From contig NC_085136.1 in NCBI RefSeq assembly GCF_035046485.1, forward strand, positions 328,750,227 to 328,814,226: a stretch of 64,000 nucleotides of DNA, read 5' to 3'. Shown one piece after another: positions 46,670-58,718 of this stretch. Made by a program: the position numbers and the translations under genes. The DNA is from Aedes albopictus (lineage: Eukaryota; Arthropoda; Insecta; Diptera; Culicidae). Numbering within the stretch: position 1 is the stretch's first letter; every line of letters starts with the position of its first letter. Below the pieces are notes generated by a model that was not told the origin of the DNA, made no database searches, and saw only the letters and a program-made list of their open reading frames with translations.

Positions 46670-49030
46670 ATCCCAAGAGAAATTCATGGTGCAATCCCTG
46701 GATGAAAATTTTAGGAACTTCTATGGAATCCCTTAGAGGAGCTTCTGAAACTATCGCTTGAGAACTTTGATTAAGAGTTTCTGAAGTACAGTCATTGCAC
46801 AATTATTGGTCACTTTGTCACAATTATGAGTCAATCAGTTTGCTATGCTATTAAAATGGAATTGACCCATAATTGTGGGTGACCCTTGATTGGGCTATGA
46901 CTATAATGCCTGAGATATTCTTCGGAAGAATTCCTGATTGAAAACCTCTACAGGAAATCAAACAAAAATTTCCGAAAGCATTCATGCCAAAAACAATCTG
47001 AATTTCTGAAGGAATCGCTGGCAAAATTTTGGAATGAATACTCGGAGTAACCTCCAGAGAATTTCCTGTAAGAATCTTATGAGGGATAACTGGAGTAAAC
47101 TTTGATGAAGCTTCTGTAGGATCCCGAAGAGGAATTCCTTTACCATCTGTTAAGTAATCATTTTTTAAGGGATGGCTGGGTGACAACTGGAAAAACGTCG
47201 GAAAGAATATCTTGAAGAAATTCTGGAGAAATTATCAGAGGATTTCCCGGAAAAATCTAAAAAAATCCTTTGAGGTACCTTGGGAGGAACTCTTGCTGAA
47301 ATCATGAGAAGAGTAACTGCAATAATTCCGGAACTTTTTAAGAAACTATTGGAGAAATTTCAGTAGGAATCTCTAAGCAACTCTTAGAGGTAGACTCAGT
47401 TGTTATCGAACAATCATGAATTTTGAGCTGCCGGAGGATAGCAGCATATGGGTGTTTTAGATTTGTTTTGAATCGTATAGACAAAAAATCTCATTATTTC
47501 GGCACTGAAAAAAATCAACTTGCCGGTCCTTGGATTGATACTTTACCTAATAACTTGAGAACACCGCCATGATTGAGAAAAATCATCCAAGTAATGTGCA
47601 CAACGTTCGAAATTGATGTAATTTCCTTGGGAGCATACCAGTAGATGGGGCGCTGGAATTCGAAAACCTTGGGTAGCCAGCTCTGATTCTACCGTGGCAA
47701 AACTTATCTAATGCATATTTTTAATCCTCGTCTTGCATGGGGGTCTTTATGACCCCTAAACGTGCACTGGGTTAGCGAGGTGAGCACAAGCTAATGCCCG
47801 AAGAAGGTTAATCATCATAGATTATGCTTTGTGTGCGGCATTGTGCATTTCTATCTCGATAAATCTTTTATAAATTCCCTGCAGAACGTCTTCAAGAAAT
47901 CTCTCAAAAAATTATAGTAAAATTCTGGAGGGGAAAGCTTTGATTGAAACCCATGATTTCCTAACGCTCAAAAGAGGTAAAATTCGTACTTAGGATACAG
48001 AAAACAAAAGATTCTGTATTGACGTTTCAAATCATTCTAATGCATTACGTTGGGAATAAGTCGTTGGCGAATCGTACGGTTTGGGTCAAAAATGACGCCG
48101 ATGCGCAAGGGGATGAAAGCACTAGCGGTAGAAATTCATAAAAAAAAACACACTCCGATTACTCTGCCGTCGCCGCTGCGTTTAATTATTATATACACCG
48201 CCGTCGGTAGAATGTGATTCGGCGTACACGTCTTATGCTGAAATTCCTCATGCAATTCCTTACTATGATTCCAACACTACAATAAGTTCTGCTGTGATTT
48301 CTCCAGATATTTCTTCAAAACCCCATCAGGCGTTTTTGACGAAATTACAAGAAGAGTTTTCCAAAGACTGCTTCATGTGTTCCTGCAGGTCTTTCTCTCG
48401 GAATTTCTCCGCAGATTTCTCCAAGAGTTTCTTCAGGAACTCCTCTAGGTAATCCTCTAGGCATTCCAACTAGGATTCCTGTAGAAGTTCCTTCTATTAT
48501 TTCTGCAGTGATTTTTCGAAAGATTCCACCATAAATTTCTCTTGGAAGCTCCCCAAGAATGCCTGCTGAGTTTCCTTGAAAAATTTATCATGTTGTTCCT
48601 TCAGGGATTTTGCCAAGGATTCCTCCAGGAATTATTCATAGAATTTATCCAAGAATTTTTCTTGTTGGGATTTCTCCAATTATTTCCAATGGATTTCTGT
48701 AACTACTGGACTACTTGAGAAGTTCACTCAGAAATATTTTTTTCGGGGATTTATTCAGAATTACTCAAAAGATCCTTCTTGGAATTTATCTTCATATTCA
48801 TACTGAGAATCGTCTTTAGATTCCATTGGGAATTTCTGTTGAAATTACTCCTGAAATGCTACTGCGATTTTTTCAGACATTCATGGCTAGCATCCTACAT
48901 GAAATCTTACTGGGATTTTTCAAGCAATTCCTGCTGAATATCCTCTGGGAATTCCTAGAAGGATCCTTAAAGCAATAACTGTTCTCAAGAAATTTCAGCA
49001 AGAATTCCTTCATCAAGAGGTATTCCTAGA
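46670..49030. repeat. GGAATTCC-type degenerate repeats with gaps
   Basis: Two recognisable blocks: 46670-47400 (GAATTCCTG/GGAAATC in the opposite sense) and 48240-49030 (GGAATTTCTCC, TTCCTCCAGGAATT). Between them, 47400-48240, I see no gene. Confidence 0.55.
46789..46903. mobile_element. TA-flanked MITE, 115 bp
   Basis: CAGTCATTGCACAATTATTG on the left pairs, inverted, with TAGTCATAGCCCAATCAAGG on the right; TA lies outside each end (46787-46788, 46904-46905). Both halves carry ACAATTATG.GTCAAT. Possibly another Tigger-like MITE. Confidence 0.7.
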
Positions 49031-49168
49031 GGAGTGCTTGAAGAATCTTGGTAGAAATTGTAACCAGTGGTGTGTTGAAGTGTCCCAGATTTGTGAGATT
49101 ATCGTGATTTTGTTTATCGTTGTGTTGTAATCTTATACCAAGGAAGTCCTTAAATGACAGAACTTGTA

Positions 49169-50739
49169 CACTAGACCGATGCAAATTTTGAAATTTTCGC
49201 TCCCCTATACTTAAACGATCACAATTTGGGTTCTGATCATCCTGCCAAAAATTGAGATTTTTTGGATCAAATTTGACTGAGCACACGTCATTTAAAGTTT
49301 GCATGGAAAATACTATGGAAAATCTAATCTTTCATTTGCGCAGGCCGAAATATCTTTTCATGATATCTTAAAAATAAAACCAATATGGATTCACATAGCT
49401 TACACATAAATCTATCAAAGTGCCGAAGATACATGACACGTAAAACCTATAGAAAAATTGTTATTCATTAAAATTTCAATTCAAAACTTTAGTAATGATG
49501 TTTAACTTTTCTTCTTGGGAACACTGCGTGGGGTAAATTATGCCTAGTAGGCAAGGAAAGTTGTGCAGCGCAATGTGTCAAAATAAAAACACAATTCGCT
49601 GCAGCAGGAGCGGCACCAAGAATGTTAACTGCTCAGAAATATCCGTTCTACTGCGATTTCCTCAAGTTGTGTTTCCGCGAACCGAGGAAAAAGTCTAAAA
49701 ACTGATCAATCATCATAGGGCCATAAAATAACATAGCATTGGATTGTCTATAATCCATATCATTCGGTGCCATGCACGGCAACCACCACTATGTACCTTG
49801 TGCCGACTTTTTGAGCCCTGTAAGCAGAATACCCTCTTCGAATGAGTGTAATCAGTTTTGTTAACTCATTCGGGCACCACCATGGACTTCAACTTTATCC
49901 TACTAGATTTCAATATGACATTGGAAAGGCATTTCTAGGAATAAATGAGCAATTTTCTGGGAAAATTTAATGAAATATGAGTCAATGATTGCATTTGTCT
50001 ACGTCTAGCCATAAAATTTTATGAAAATCGGCTCGTATGTAATTCGGATTGTCTGTGACAGGGAACCTTAACCCCTGAAGTAATGGAATGAAGGCCGTTC
50101 ACTTCCAGATTAAGATTCAGATTGAGTTGTCGAGCGTTAACCGTAGGATGAGCCAATATCGTATTCCAGAGTACCTGGAAGTAGAGGAGTATTCTTATCG
50201 TCAATTTGCGACTGTTTGTCTCCATCCTAAGACGCATCCTGTTATTCCTCGGCCAGTTTACCATCACGAAAAAAAAAACAAGAGTAGCTGTACTCGCTGT
50301 TGCGGCACGCCACCGCATTCCTATTGTGACATTTTGCTTTGTAAATTTTCATTCGGCCTACTAGGAAGAATTTTGCTCTCGCAGTGCTCCCAAAAGTTAA
50401 AGTAAAAGAGCATTGCTAAAGATTTAAAATCAAATTTTATTGAATAACAATTTTTCTATAGGTTTTACGTGTCATGTATCTTCGGAACTTTGATAAATGA
50501 CTGTTTAAGCTATTTGAATTCATATCGGTTTTATTTTTAAGACCTCATGGATAGATACTTCAGTCCGTGCAAATGAAAAATTAGATTTTCCATAGTAATT
50601 TCCATGAAAACTTTAAATGGCGTGTGCTCAGTCAAATTTGATCCAAAAAATCTCAATTTTTGGCAGGATGATCAGAACCCTAATTGTGATCGTTCAAGCA
50701 TAGGGGAGCGAAAATTTCAAAATTTGCATCGGTCTATTG
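49169..50739. mobile_element. Foldback element, 1571 bp, TA-flanked
   Basis: Ends CACTAGACCGATGCAAATTT and, inverted, CAATAGACCGATGCAAATTT, with TA outside both (49167-49168, 50740-50741). Arms of about 450 bp match in order: ATTTTCGCTCCCC, CTGCCAAAAATTGAGATTTT, GTGCTCAGTC-type words, GATACATGACACGTAAAACC, then CTAGTAGG. The interior 49620-50290 holds open frames on both strands with no recognised domain. Confidence 0.88.
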
Positions 50740-50744
50740 TACAC

Positions 50745-52145
50745 TACCCAACACCCACTGTGATGTAACGCAGCTAAGAGTTCCGCTACTCACCACCAGG
50801 CATCACCGAAGGACATGTTGGGCGGCCATTGTGGGTGGTGTAAAAGGATCCTTGATGGGGCGAAAATAGGTAGGAGGAGCAATGGATCATTAAGGTGTCA
50901 TAATGCATCACGAAGCTTTCAAACGAATCATTGACTTTTTGCTTTTCAATGATTTTTTGCCTCGCGTTTTTGAAGTGATAAAAAATTGTCAATTCTGCAG
51001 CAACGCAGTAGAAAAAGTATCATCGTTATCGCTGCGAGTGAGCAAATAGAGTGATACTTTTTCATACGAATATTCGCTTTGGTTGCAGAGAATCATCACT
51101 TTGAAATTTCGAGCCGCATATCCAACATGGCTGCCGATGCTGATGATGCCGTAAGAAGCCTTAAAATAACTAAAACGACCGCTATGAAATGAACAGATAG
51201 CGCCACCGTAGCCTTGTGTGTTTGACGTAACTCGACTGCTGTTACTGTGTTACCGTCCATATACGGTGGCGCTTTTGTTTTGATGCGGTGAGTAGTGGAA
51301 AAGTCGGCTTCAATGATCCATTACATCGGTCGAAGGAGAGCGCAAAAATCGCTATCGCTTAACTGGCAATTAGCTTGCAACTTTTAAAAGCGAAGGACGT
51401 GTTCTATCCACGAAGTACAAAGTAACCTTGACAGACCTTGACTATTCCAAAACCCACTGTGAAGATGAGGTTCATCAAAAAGCCAGAAAAACGGAAGTGC
51501 ACAATACGGAAAGCATCCAGGACCCTGTGCTAAAGTTTAAAAGCCAGTGCTTACCTGTGAATAGCGCTGTACTTACCCTTGTAAGGACCCGCGTATTTCT
51601 CCAAGTTTACCCGGAGGATTGCCGGAAGTACGCCTTAACCCTGTGAGAACCAATCGTGGTCCGCAGTCTGGCCCAAACGTTCAAAGCGCCACTCCGTCGA
51701 CCTAATAGATCGCCATTGGCCAATCAGACGTCGCCCAAGCCCTGAAGAGGTGCGGCCATTTTGAAAGTGTCCGGAGTTCACGCGCCCAAACAACCGTCGC
51801 GACTCGGACTGCAACAAACGGCCGCCCAACTCAACGGAAGGCGAGAAACAGAGGACACAGAAGGAGAGACGGAAGAGAAGGTGTAGTAGCGGAGCAAGAA
51901 GAAAGGGACCCCGCTAAGAGTGAAGAAGTTGCAAGAAAGGGGTAGGAGATAGACAGTAAGAAAGTGGAAAGAAAGTAGTCATTATAGGTCTGTGGTGTGA
52001 AAGTTATAATAAAGTGGGTTTGTGTTTACCGTAAAGAGTTTCAGTGTTTCCTTGGCCGCGATAGTCCAGAGCGTACGCCAACCCTGAGGCAGTTGAAGGA
52101 GAGGGGTCTCACCAGTGCTGGACAGGGATCGCCCACTAGTTACAA
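50745..52145. other. Unassigned; possible LTR-derived sequence at 51420-52145
   Basis: GC-richer than its surroundings. 51640-52145 ends with ATAATAAAG (polyadenylation-like, 52005) and a TAGTTACA before the minisatellite resumes, which is reminiscent of an LTR. I found no second LTR, no primer-binding site and no short duplication. 50760-51320 is unassigned. Confidence 0.25.
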
Positions 52146-52149
52146 AGCT

Positions 52150-53960
52150 TAGCTGGGATTCCTCAGGCTATCCTTTTTTTAATCTCCGAGAATACTAGGA
52201 GGACTCCTCAGAGCTTTGATTGAAGAAATCCCAGCAAGTAGGAATATCTTAAAGAATCCTGGCAGGAGTTTCCCAAGAAAATTCCAAAAGAGAGAAATCT
52301 GGAATAATCACGAGAGGAAATTTTATAGCCATCCTTGCGGACATCACTGGAAGGATTTTTTTTTCAAAGATTTGTCCCAAGCATTTCTCCGCGGATTTCT
52401 ACAAGATTTTTTTATCAGAAATTCCTCTAGGCATTGCCCACTGGGATTCCTGCAGAAGTTTCTTCTGTGATTTCTACAGGGATTCTTCAAAAGAATCCTC
52501 CACAAATTTCTCTTAGAAACTTTCCAAGAATGACTGCTGTGTTTCCTACAAAAATTCCTCATGTTTCTCCTCCAGTGATTTTCCCAAGGATTCCTGCAGG
52601 AATTCTTCTTAGAGCTTATCCAAAAAAAGTTGCTGCGATTCCTCCAATTATTCCTAATGGGATTTATTTAGCAGAGCAATTTCTGATTTGTTTGTTTGGG
52701 ATTTGTTTTTCAGGGATAAATTAAGTTTTCTTCAAAAGGTCCTTCTCGGAATTACTCTTCATATTCAAACTTGAATTCATATTCAGTTCAGATTACTGCG
52801 AGAATTTCTGTTGAAATGGCTCTTGAAATACTACTGTAATTTTTCTGGGATTATGTGTATATCCTGTATGAAATCCTGGAGGACTCCTTATCTGCAAAAA
52901 TATCAGCTGGAAATGCTCAATAAATTTCAACAATAGGAATTCCTAGGGGAGTGCTTGAAGAAATCTTTAAAGGAATGGAGAAATTCATGGACAAACCCCA
53001 GCAAAAATATCTAGCAGAACCCCATCAGGCTTTCCTGGAGAAATTAAAGAGGATTTCTCAAAAAAAAACTTTCCAGCAATTCCTCTTGGAATTCCTCTAT
53101 AGTGCCTACTGGGGATTCTCCGAAACCTCTTCTAGGATTAATCTAGAATTTCCTCCCGGATTACTTCAGGAAATGATACTGAAATTTCTTCGGAAATTCT
53201 TACTGGGATTCCTCAAGCACTTTTCGCAGCAATATCTCCAATGACTATATGAGAGTCCTCCAGGAATTTCTGGAGCATTTCAGCCAACAATGTTTAAAGG
53301 AATCCCAGTAGCAGCCCTATATCAATCCCACTAGTAGTTCCTACAATAATCTGAAGTGGATACCCAGTAGTAATACTACATTTTTGGAGAAATCCATGAA
53401 TAAATTATAGCAGGAATTGCAGAAAGAGTCGCAACATGAAATTTTAGTGGCAATGCCAGAAGAATTCATGGAATGAACCGCTGGAAATTTCTCTGTAGAT
53501 CCCACAGGAGTAAATTCCTGAGAGTTTTCCGGAGCTTTATCTGAAAATATTTAGCCGTAGAGAAATCACTGGAGAGGCAATTACAAAAATTCTCAGGAGA
53601 AATTCCTGTAGGAACCTTGAAAGTATTTCTTCAGCAATCTCAGCAGGAAATTCTATAGAATCCCATCAGGTATTTCTGGAGGCAATCCAAGAGAAATCTA
53701 TATAGAAATCTTCTTGGAGTTCCTCCAAAAATGTATGAACAAAGATCAAACATTTTTGGTATCTTAGGAGATTTTAGCTAGGATTTCTTTACATATTCTT
53801 CCTGTGATCCCTTTGAAAATTTCTCTTAAAATTACTGTAAAAAATCTTTTTGCGATTCCTTCAGAAAAACCTTCAAGGATTACTTTAGGAATTTCTTTTA
53901 GAGTATCAGCAGCTATTCTTACTTATTTTTCCCTAAAAAGAAATGGCTGGGGTTTCCCAA
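52150..53960. repeat. GGAATTCC-type degenerate minisatellite
   Basis: Units like GGATTCCTGCAGGAATTCTTC and GGAATTCCTCTAT in mixed sense. Open frames of 70-97 codons within are repeat translations. Confidence 0.65.
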
Positions 53961-54424
53961 GCTTTTTCAATTGGAATTTCTCTAGTGAATACTCTTGGGA
54001 TCTTACATACCATTCCATCATTCCATAAACGTAATGAAACAATTCAAACCTTGTATGATTTGCCACGGTTTATGGGTCGTTCTCCTATTTCTATGCACCT
54101 TTTTGCCTTTTTCGTCCACCAAAGTGTACTGAAATGCTATATGTTCAACTCAAAAAACGAATTTTCGATAGATGGCTCGGAGGGCCATGTCACATATACC
54201 AACATGTATCACATAGATCAAATCAGCTCGACGAATTGAGATAATGTCTGTATGTATGTATGTCTGTGCGCAAAAAAAAATCACTCACTTTTAAGGTACT
54301 TTTCATTGACCGATTTTTCGAACTATAGCTAGGATCGAACCGGAATTTCATCGCATTGTTTGCTAATAAAAAATGATCCGGATCGGTCAAGGCTTTCCGG
54401 AGTTATGGCCATTTCAGTGATCCG
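53961..54424. other. No gene; probable transposon fragment
   Basis: Contains a (TATG)n microsatellite near 54245-54270 and a segment GACCGATTTTTCGAACTA that looks like common mosquito repeat, but I cannot assign a family. It hosts the palindrome at 54434. Confidence 0.3.
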
Positions 54425-54433
54425 GACCAGCAA

Positions 54434-54834
54434 GGTTGCAACCATTCATTTGCAAAGATTTACATTCATTTGCTATTATCTCAGTTCAGAGGCATGCTAT
54501 CGAAAAACAATGTATGGATGAATTTAACCTTGTAGTTTTATCTGAAAGTTTGCCAAATATCATTGGGGTCGCACACGCATTCCAAAGTCGTGAGCGAGCT
54601 GTGAAGGCAACTTTCCACAGCGTGAATGAAATTTACATTCACCGCGTGGAGAGTTGCCTTCACAGCTCGCTCACGACTTTGGTATACGTTTGCGATCCCA
54701 ATGATATTTGGCAAACTTTCAGATAAAACTACAAGGTTAAATTCATCCATACATTGTTTTTCGATAGCATGCTTCTGAACTGAGATAATAGCAAATGAAT
54801 GTAAATCTTTGCAAATGAATGGTCGCAACCTTGC
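54434..54834. mobile_element. Near-perfect palindromic foldback, about 400 bp
   Basis: AGGTTGCAACCATTCATTTG at the left is matched, inverted, by AAGGTTGCGACCATTCATTTG-type sequence at the right. Arms of about 195 bp differ at only a few positions around a centre near 54632. A direct repeat GGACCAGCA (54425-54433 and 54835-54843) flanks it; GCA may belong to the element, making the duplication 6-9 bp. Because of the symmetry, the plus and minus strands each encode almost the same 96-residue open frame, which is not evidence for a gene. Confidence 0.9.
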
Positions 54835-54929
54835 GGACCAGCACCGGTAGAACTGGCCGTATATAAAACTGAATCAAGCCCTATCATGCGACACATAAAA
54901 CTGCCTTAATTTTTGAACCTTCAGCGTGG

Positions 54930-55598
54930 TTGATGAATTTCGTGCGGAAATCAACAATGGAGACCAGAAAACCCACGATGTCGGCTCCAAATTCAAGATT
55001 GCGGCTGTTTCATAGAGTCTCAGTCTCAAAAACCATGAAATATGGGGTACATTTGGTATGGGGAAGATGTCTGGACTCCAAAAATGACGACCATAATATC
55101 CAAGATGGCGGCTCAAACTCCAAGAAGGCGACTCCAAACCCAAAAAGGCGGTTCCAAATCCAAGATAGCCGCCATCTTAATGGAGTATTAGACTCTAAAA
55201 CCATGCAATATGGGTACATTTGGTATGCGGAAGAAGTCCGAAGTCCAAAAATGGCGACCAAAATATCCAAGATGGCGGTATAAAATCCAAGATTGCAGGT
55301 CCAGGTTGAAGATGGCGGCTGTTTAGTGGAGTTTCAGGCTGTAAGACCATGCAGTATGGGTATATTTGGTATGGCGAAGATGACCGGCGTTCAAAAATAG
55401 CAACCAGAATCTCCAAGATGGCGGCAGATTCAAGATGGCGGTTGTTTAATGGAGTTTTAGGCTCTAAAACCATTCAACATGAGTATGTTTGATATGGGGA
55501 AGATGAGTGGAGTTCAAAAATGGTAACCGGAATATCTAAGATGGCGGTCGAATATCCAAGATGGAGGCTGTATCATGGAGTTTTAGGTTCTACCATAT
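54930..55598. repeat. AAGATGGCGGC minisatellite, roughly 130-bp units
   Basis: Each unit has CCAAGATGGCGGCT words, then AAAACCATGCAATATGGG, ACATTTGGTATGGGGAAGA and GTCCAAAAATGGCGACCA. Four to five diverged units occur. Continuations are at 55917-55946 and 58719-58790, so the array is split by insertions. Confidence 0.82.
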
Positions 55599-55600
55599 TA

Positions 55601-55914
55601 CCCCGCTAATTCGACACCGACTGTTATCGAATAACCCAGGAAAACTTTAAATTCGACAAACTAGTCACCCTACACCACCTTGCTCATAAAAATTTGGCAA
55701 CTCTATTTTTGTTTTGATTTCCGGATTTGTTATGAATAGATATTGCGGTAATGCGAATGAAAAGCTTGTTCTTTCTTTTATTATTGCCTTCCTCATTTCA
55801 TTTCCTCAGTTCATTCGGGTTGTTCTCCAGGTGGTTTGTGTGTCGAATAGCACCAACTCAGAACTGTGTACGAATTAAAAAGTGTCGTATTAAAAAGTGT
55901 CGAACCGGCGGGGT
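55601..55914. mobile_element. TA-flanked MITE, 314 bp
   Basis: CCCCGCTAATTCGACAC at the left and, inverted, CCCCGCCGGTTCGACAC at the right, with TA outside both (55599-55600, 55915-55916). Inserted in the AAGATGGCGGC array. Confidence 0.78.
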
Positions 55915-56476
55915 ACGACGGTAAAGCCATGCAATATGGGTACATGTACAGTTTCTTACCGATTTTGGAAACACCTGTTTTTGTCTACTCCCAATTTAGG
56001 AAACACCCGTTTTTGGCAACAATTGCTTTCCAATTTTGACAACACAAATTTTGGACAAAACTTGTTTACCGATAAATCGTCACATTTTTAGCCTGACTCC
56101 ATCAAAAAATAAAAGTTCATTAAGTTATCAAATAACGATTTTTTTTACAAATCATGGCGTAATTTATAAACTGTATCTAAGAGCACCTTTACCGGTGCGC
56201 GACTAAACTAAATTACATAGCGCAGTATCATAGCGCTATACCTTATCGGGGGCTACTAACCGGGCTAGTAAAATAGCAGCGAGGCTTTCGGGAAACATCG
56301 AGCGCACAAATTTAGGCGCCCGATAGTTGCGCAGGAAACGATTGCTATTTCATATATGTCAAAAGTGTTGTGTTCTTTTTATTTGTTTGTTTCGAACAAA
56401 ACGCACCAGTGGTAAGCAACAAATTTTGTAAACACTTGCAGTTAGAGAAAATGTGCTGCGAATATCACAAACGAAA

Positions 56477-56784
56477 ATGTCCAGGAGTACCCGTCGCAGC
56501 GTTCGGGTGAGTGAAGTGCTGGAAAAATCAAAAGAAAATATCACTCCCAAACGGAAGGGACAGCCTCCACGAAGGAAACACGACACCGCAATAGAGGAGG
56601 AGAAGTGGAAGCCTATCCACCAAAGCGGGGCAGAGTACGACCACCGAAAGAATCACCGGAGGACAAGCCGGAAGAAATGAGTGTCACAGCTGTGGGATGT
56701 CTCCCGGGGCGTGAGCGAGAAACGGAAAATCTCGCTCTGCATGTCGAGGGGATTTCGGTGAATAATGGTTCGGGAACTGTGTAG
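56477..56784 (+). pseudogene. Broken basic, AT-hook-like open frame
   Basis: From ATG 56477 the frame reads MSRSTRRSVRVSEVLEKSKE and then a basic KRKGQPPRRK block. About 56600 a two-base shift moves to another open frame with PPKRGRVRPPKE and then acidic PEDKPEE, ending at TAG 56782-56784, immediately before the array. KRKGQPP and KRGRVRP resemble AT-hook cores, which bind AT-rich minor groove. Harbinger elements often encode a second DNA-binding protein besides the transposase, so this could be such a relic. It could also be host-derived. No homologue was recognised. Confidence 0.4.
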
Positions 56785-56789
56785 ATCAC

Positions 56790-57660
56790 TGGTTCCTCCG
56801 AAAATACCTACGGGAATTCCTCCGGGGATTCCTCCAGAAACTCCTCCGAGAATTCCTCCAGAAACTCCTCCGGGAATTCCTCCAAGAATTTCTTCGGGAA
56901 TTCCTCCAAGAATTTCTTCGGTAATTCCTCCAAGAATTCCTTCGGTAATTCCTCCAAGAATTCCTTCGGGAATTCCTCCGAGAATTCCTCCAGCAATTCC
57001 TCTGGGAATCCCTCCAGAAATTCCTCCGGGAATTCCTCCAGAAACTCCTCCGAGGATTCCTCCGGGAATCCCCTTCCGGGGATTCATTAGGAATTCCTCC
57101 GGGGATTCATTCAGGAATTCCTCCAGGAATTCCTCCGGGGATTCATTCAGGAATTCCTCCGGGGATTCATTCAGGAATTCCTCCGGGGATTCATTCAGGA
57201 ATTCCTCCGGGGATTCATTCAGGAATTCCTCCGGGGATTCATTCAGGAATTCCTCCGGGGATTCATTCAGGAATTCCTCCGGGGATTCATTCAGGAATTC
57301 CTCCGGGGATTCATTCAGGAATTTCTCCGGGGATTCATTCAGGAATTCCTCCAGGGAATTCCTTCAGGAATTCCTCCGGGGATTAATTCAGGAATTCTTC
57401 CGGGGATTCATTCAGGAATTCCTCCGGGGATTCATTCAGGAATTCCTCCGGGGAATTATCCAGGGATTCCTCCGGGGAATTTTCCAGGAATTCCTCCGGG
57501 GAATTTTCCAAGAATTCTTCCGGAGGATCCTCAAGAAATTCCTCCGGGGAACTCGACAGCATTTTCTCCTTGGATTCCTCAATAAACTCCTCAAAGAGTC
57601 AAAGAGTTCCTCCAGGAATTTCTTCGGGAATTTCTTCAGGCATCCCTCCGGAGATTAATA
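56790..57660 (+). repeat. EcoRI-site array, 12- and 24-bp units (plus sense)
   Basis: 56800-57060 is mostly ATTCCTCCGGGA/AGAATTCCTCC. 57080-57440 has about a dozen 24-bp units GGGGATTCATTCAGGAATTC followed by CTCC. One frame is open for 297 codons and reads GDSFRNSS repeats; that is a by-product of 24 being divisible by three. Confidence 0.92.
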
Positions 57661-57959
57661 AAGAAATCGATCCGGGTATTTCTCTTGGGATTTCTCCAGG
57701 AATTCTTCCAGAGATTCCTGGAGCAATTGATCCTGTGATTCATTAAGGAACTTCTCCGGGAATTTCTTCAGAAATTCCTTTTGTAATATTTCTAGAGTTC
57801 TTTTACGATCCCTTCTTTAATTTCTTCTGGTATTCCTGCAAGAGTTCGTTCAGGAATTCCTCCGGAAATTTCTCCAGCAATTCTTCCGGTTATTACTACG
57901 GGGATTATTGCAGGAAATCCGCCAGGATTGCTCAAGAATTTATCCGGGGATTAATCCGG

Positions 57960-58345
57960 AAGTTCCTCCGGAAATTTCTGGAGAAATTCCTAATGAAATT
58001 CCTGGAGAAATTCTCGGCGGAATTCCTGGAGGAATTCTTGGAGGAATCCTCGGTGAAATTCCTGGTGAAATCCTCGGAGGAATTCCCGGAGGAATTCCTT
58101 GGAGGAATTCCCGGAGGAATCCTTGGAGGAATTCCCGGAGGAATCCTCGAAGAAATTCCTGGAGGAATTCTCGGAGGAATTCCCGGAGGAATTACTTGAA
58201 GGAATTCCCGGAGGTATTCCTTGAGGAATTCCCGGAAGAATCCTGGAGGAATCCCCGGAGGAATTCCTGAAGGAATCCCCGGAAGAATTCCTGGAGGAAT
58301 TCCCGGAGGAATTCCTGGAAGAATTCCCGGAGGAATTCCCGGAGG
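57960..58345 (-). repeat. EcoRI-site array, inverted sense
   Basis: Reads GGAGGAATTCCCGGAGGAAT, the complement of the 56800 array, with about 12-bp spacing. Together the two arrays form a long imperfect inverted repeat with a loop of about 300 bp. Confidence 0.88.
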
Positions 58346-58718
58346 AGTAAAAAATCATGCTAGAATTTCAGAGGGAATCCCAGAAGAAATTCTTCCATAA
58401 CATGTTTCCAAAATATTTTGTTTATACCGCAACAGTATTTGGCAACGGCCGGTACGCAATCCGGTAACTAAATATAGTAGCGACCGGTGTGGAAATGAGT
58501 AACTAAACTAAAATGACAACTCTGTGCGCAATCATTTTACTCGCCCGGATAGTAGCCCCCGGTAAACTTGCTCTAAGGGGAGCGTTTTATAACTTGTGAA
58601 TACATAGTTCATATTTGTAATATAAGCCAAAATGACGCATGAAGGTTAAAAATAAATCTATTTTTTTTCAACCGATTTTAGCGACACCTCATGTTTCCAA
58701 AATCGGTGAAAACAATTA

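Larger units (their letters stand above)
56181..58573. mobile_element. PIF/Harbinger-like element, 2.4 kb
   Basis: Ends GAGCACCTTTACCGG and, inverted, GAGCAAGTTTACCGG, each next to TAA (56178-56180 and 58574-58576). Both end regions then share GGGGGCTACTA.CCGGGC and AGTAAAAT words. TAA duplication with GAGCA-type termini fits PIF/Harbinger (inference). The interior holds a broken AT-hook-type frame and two facing EcoRI-site arrays, and no DDE transposase that I can see. Confidence 0.72.
55947..58718. mobile_element. Composite insertion with ACCGATTTTGGAAAC ends
   Basis: The array word GGGTACAT at 55938-55945 continues as TGGTATGGGG at about 58721, so everything between is inserted. The left end has TTACCGATTTTGGAAACACC and the right end, inverted, TCACCGATTTTGGAAACATG. 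Exact ends and duplication are not resolved. Nearly all of the interior is a second, nested element (56181-58573). Confidence 0.75.

Noticed and set aside
51640..52145. Solo LTR
   Set aside because: Has a polyadenylation-like AATAAA and plausible end but no matching duplication, no start I could fix, and no second copy.
54436..54828. Two 96-codon frames with almost identical products on opposite strands
   Set aside because: Direct result of the palindrome; not independent genes.
56765..57658. 297-codon open frame with Pro/Ile and GDSFRNSS repeats
   Set aside because: Pure translation of 12/24-bp repeats; length is a consequence of a unit divisible by three.
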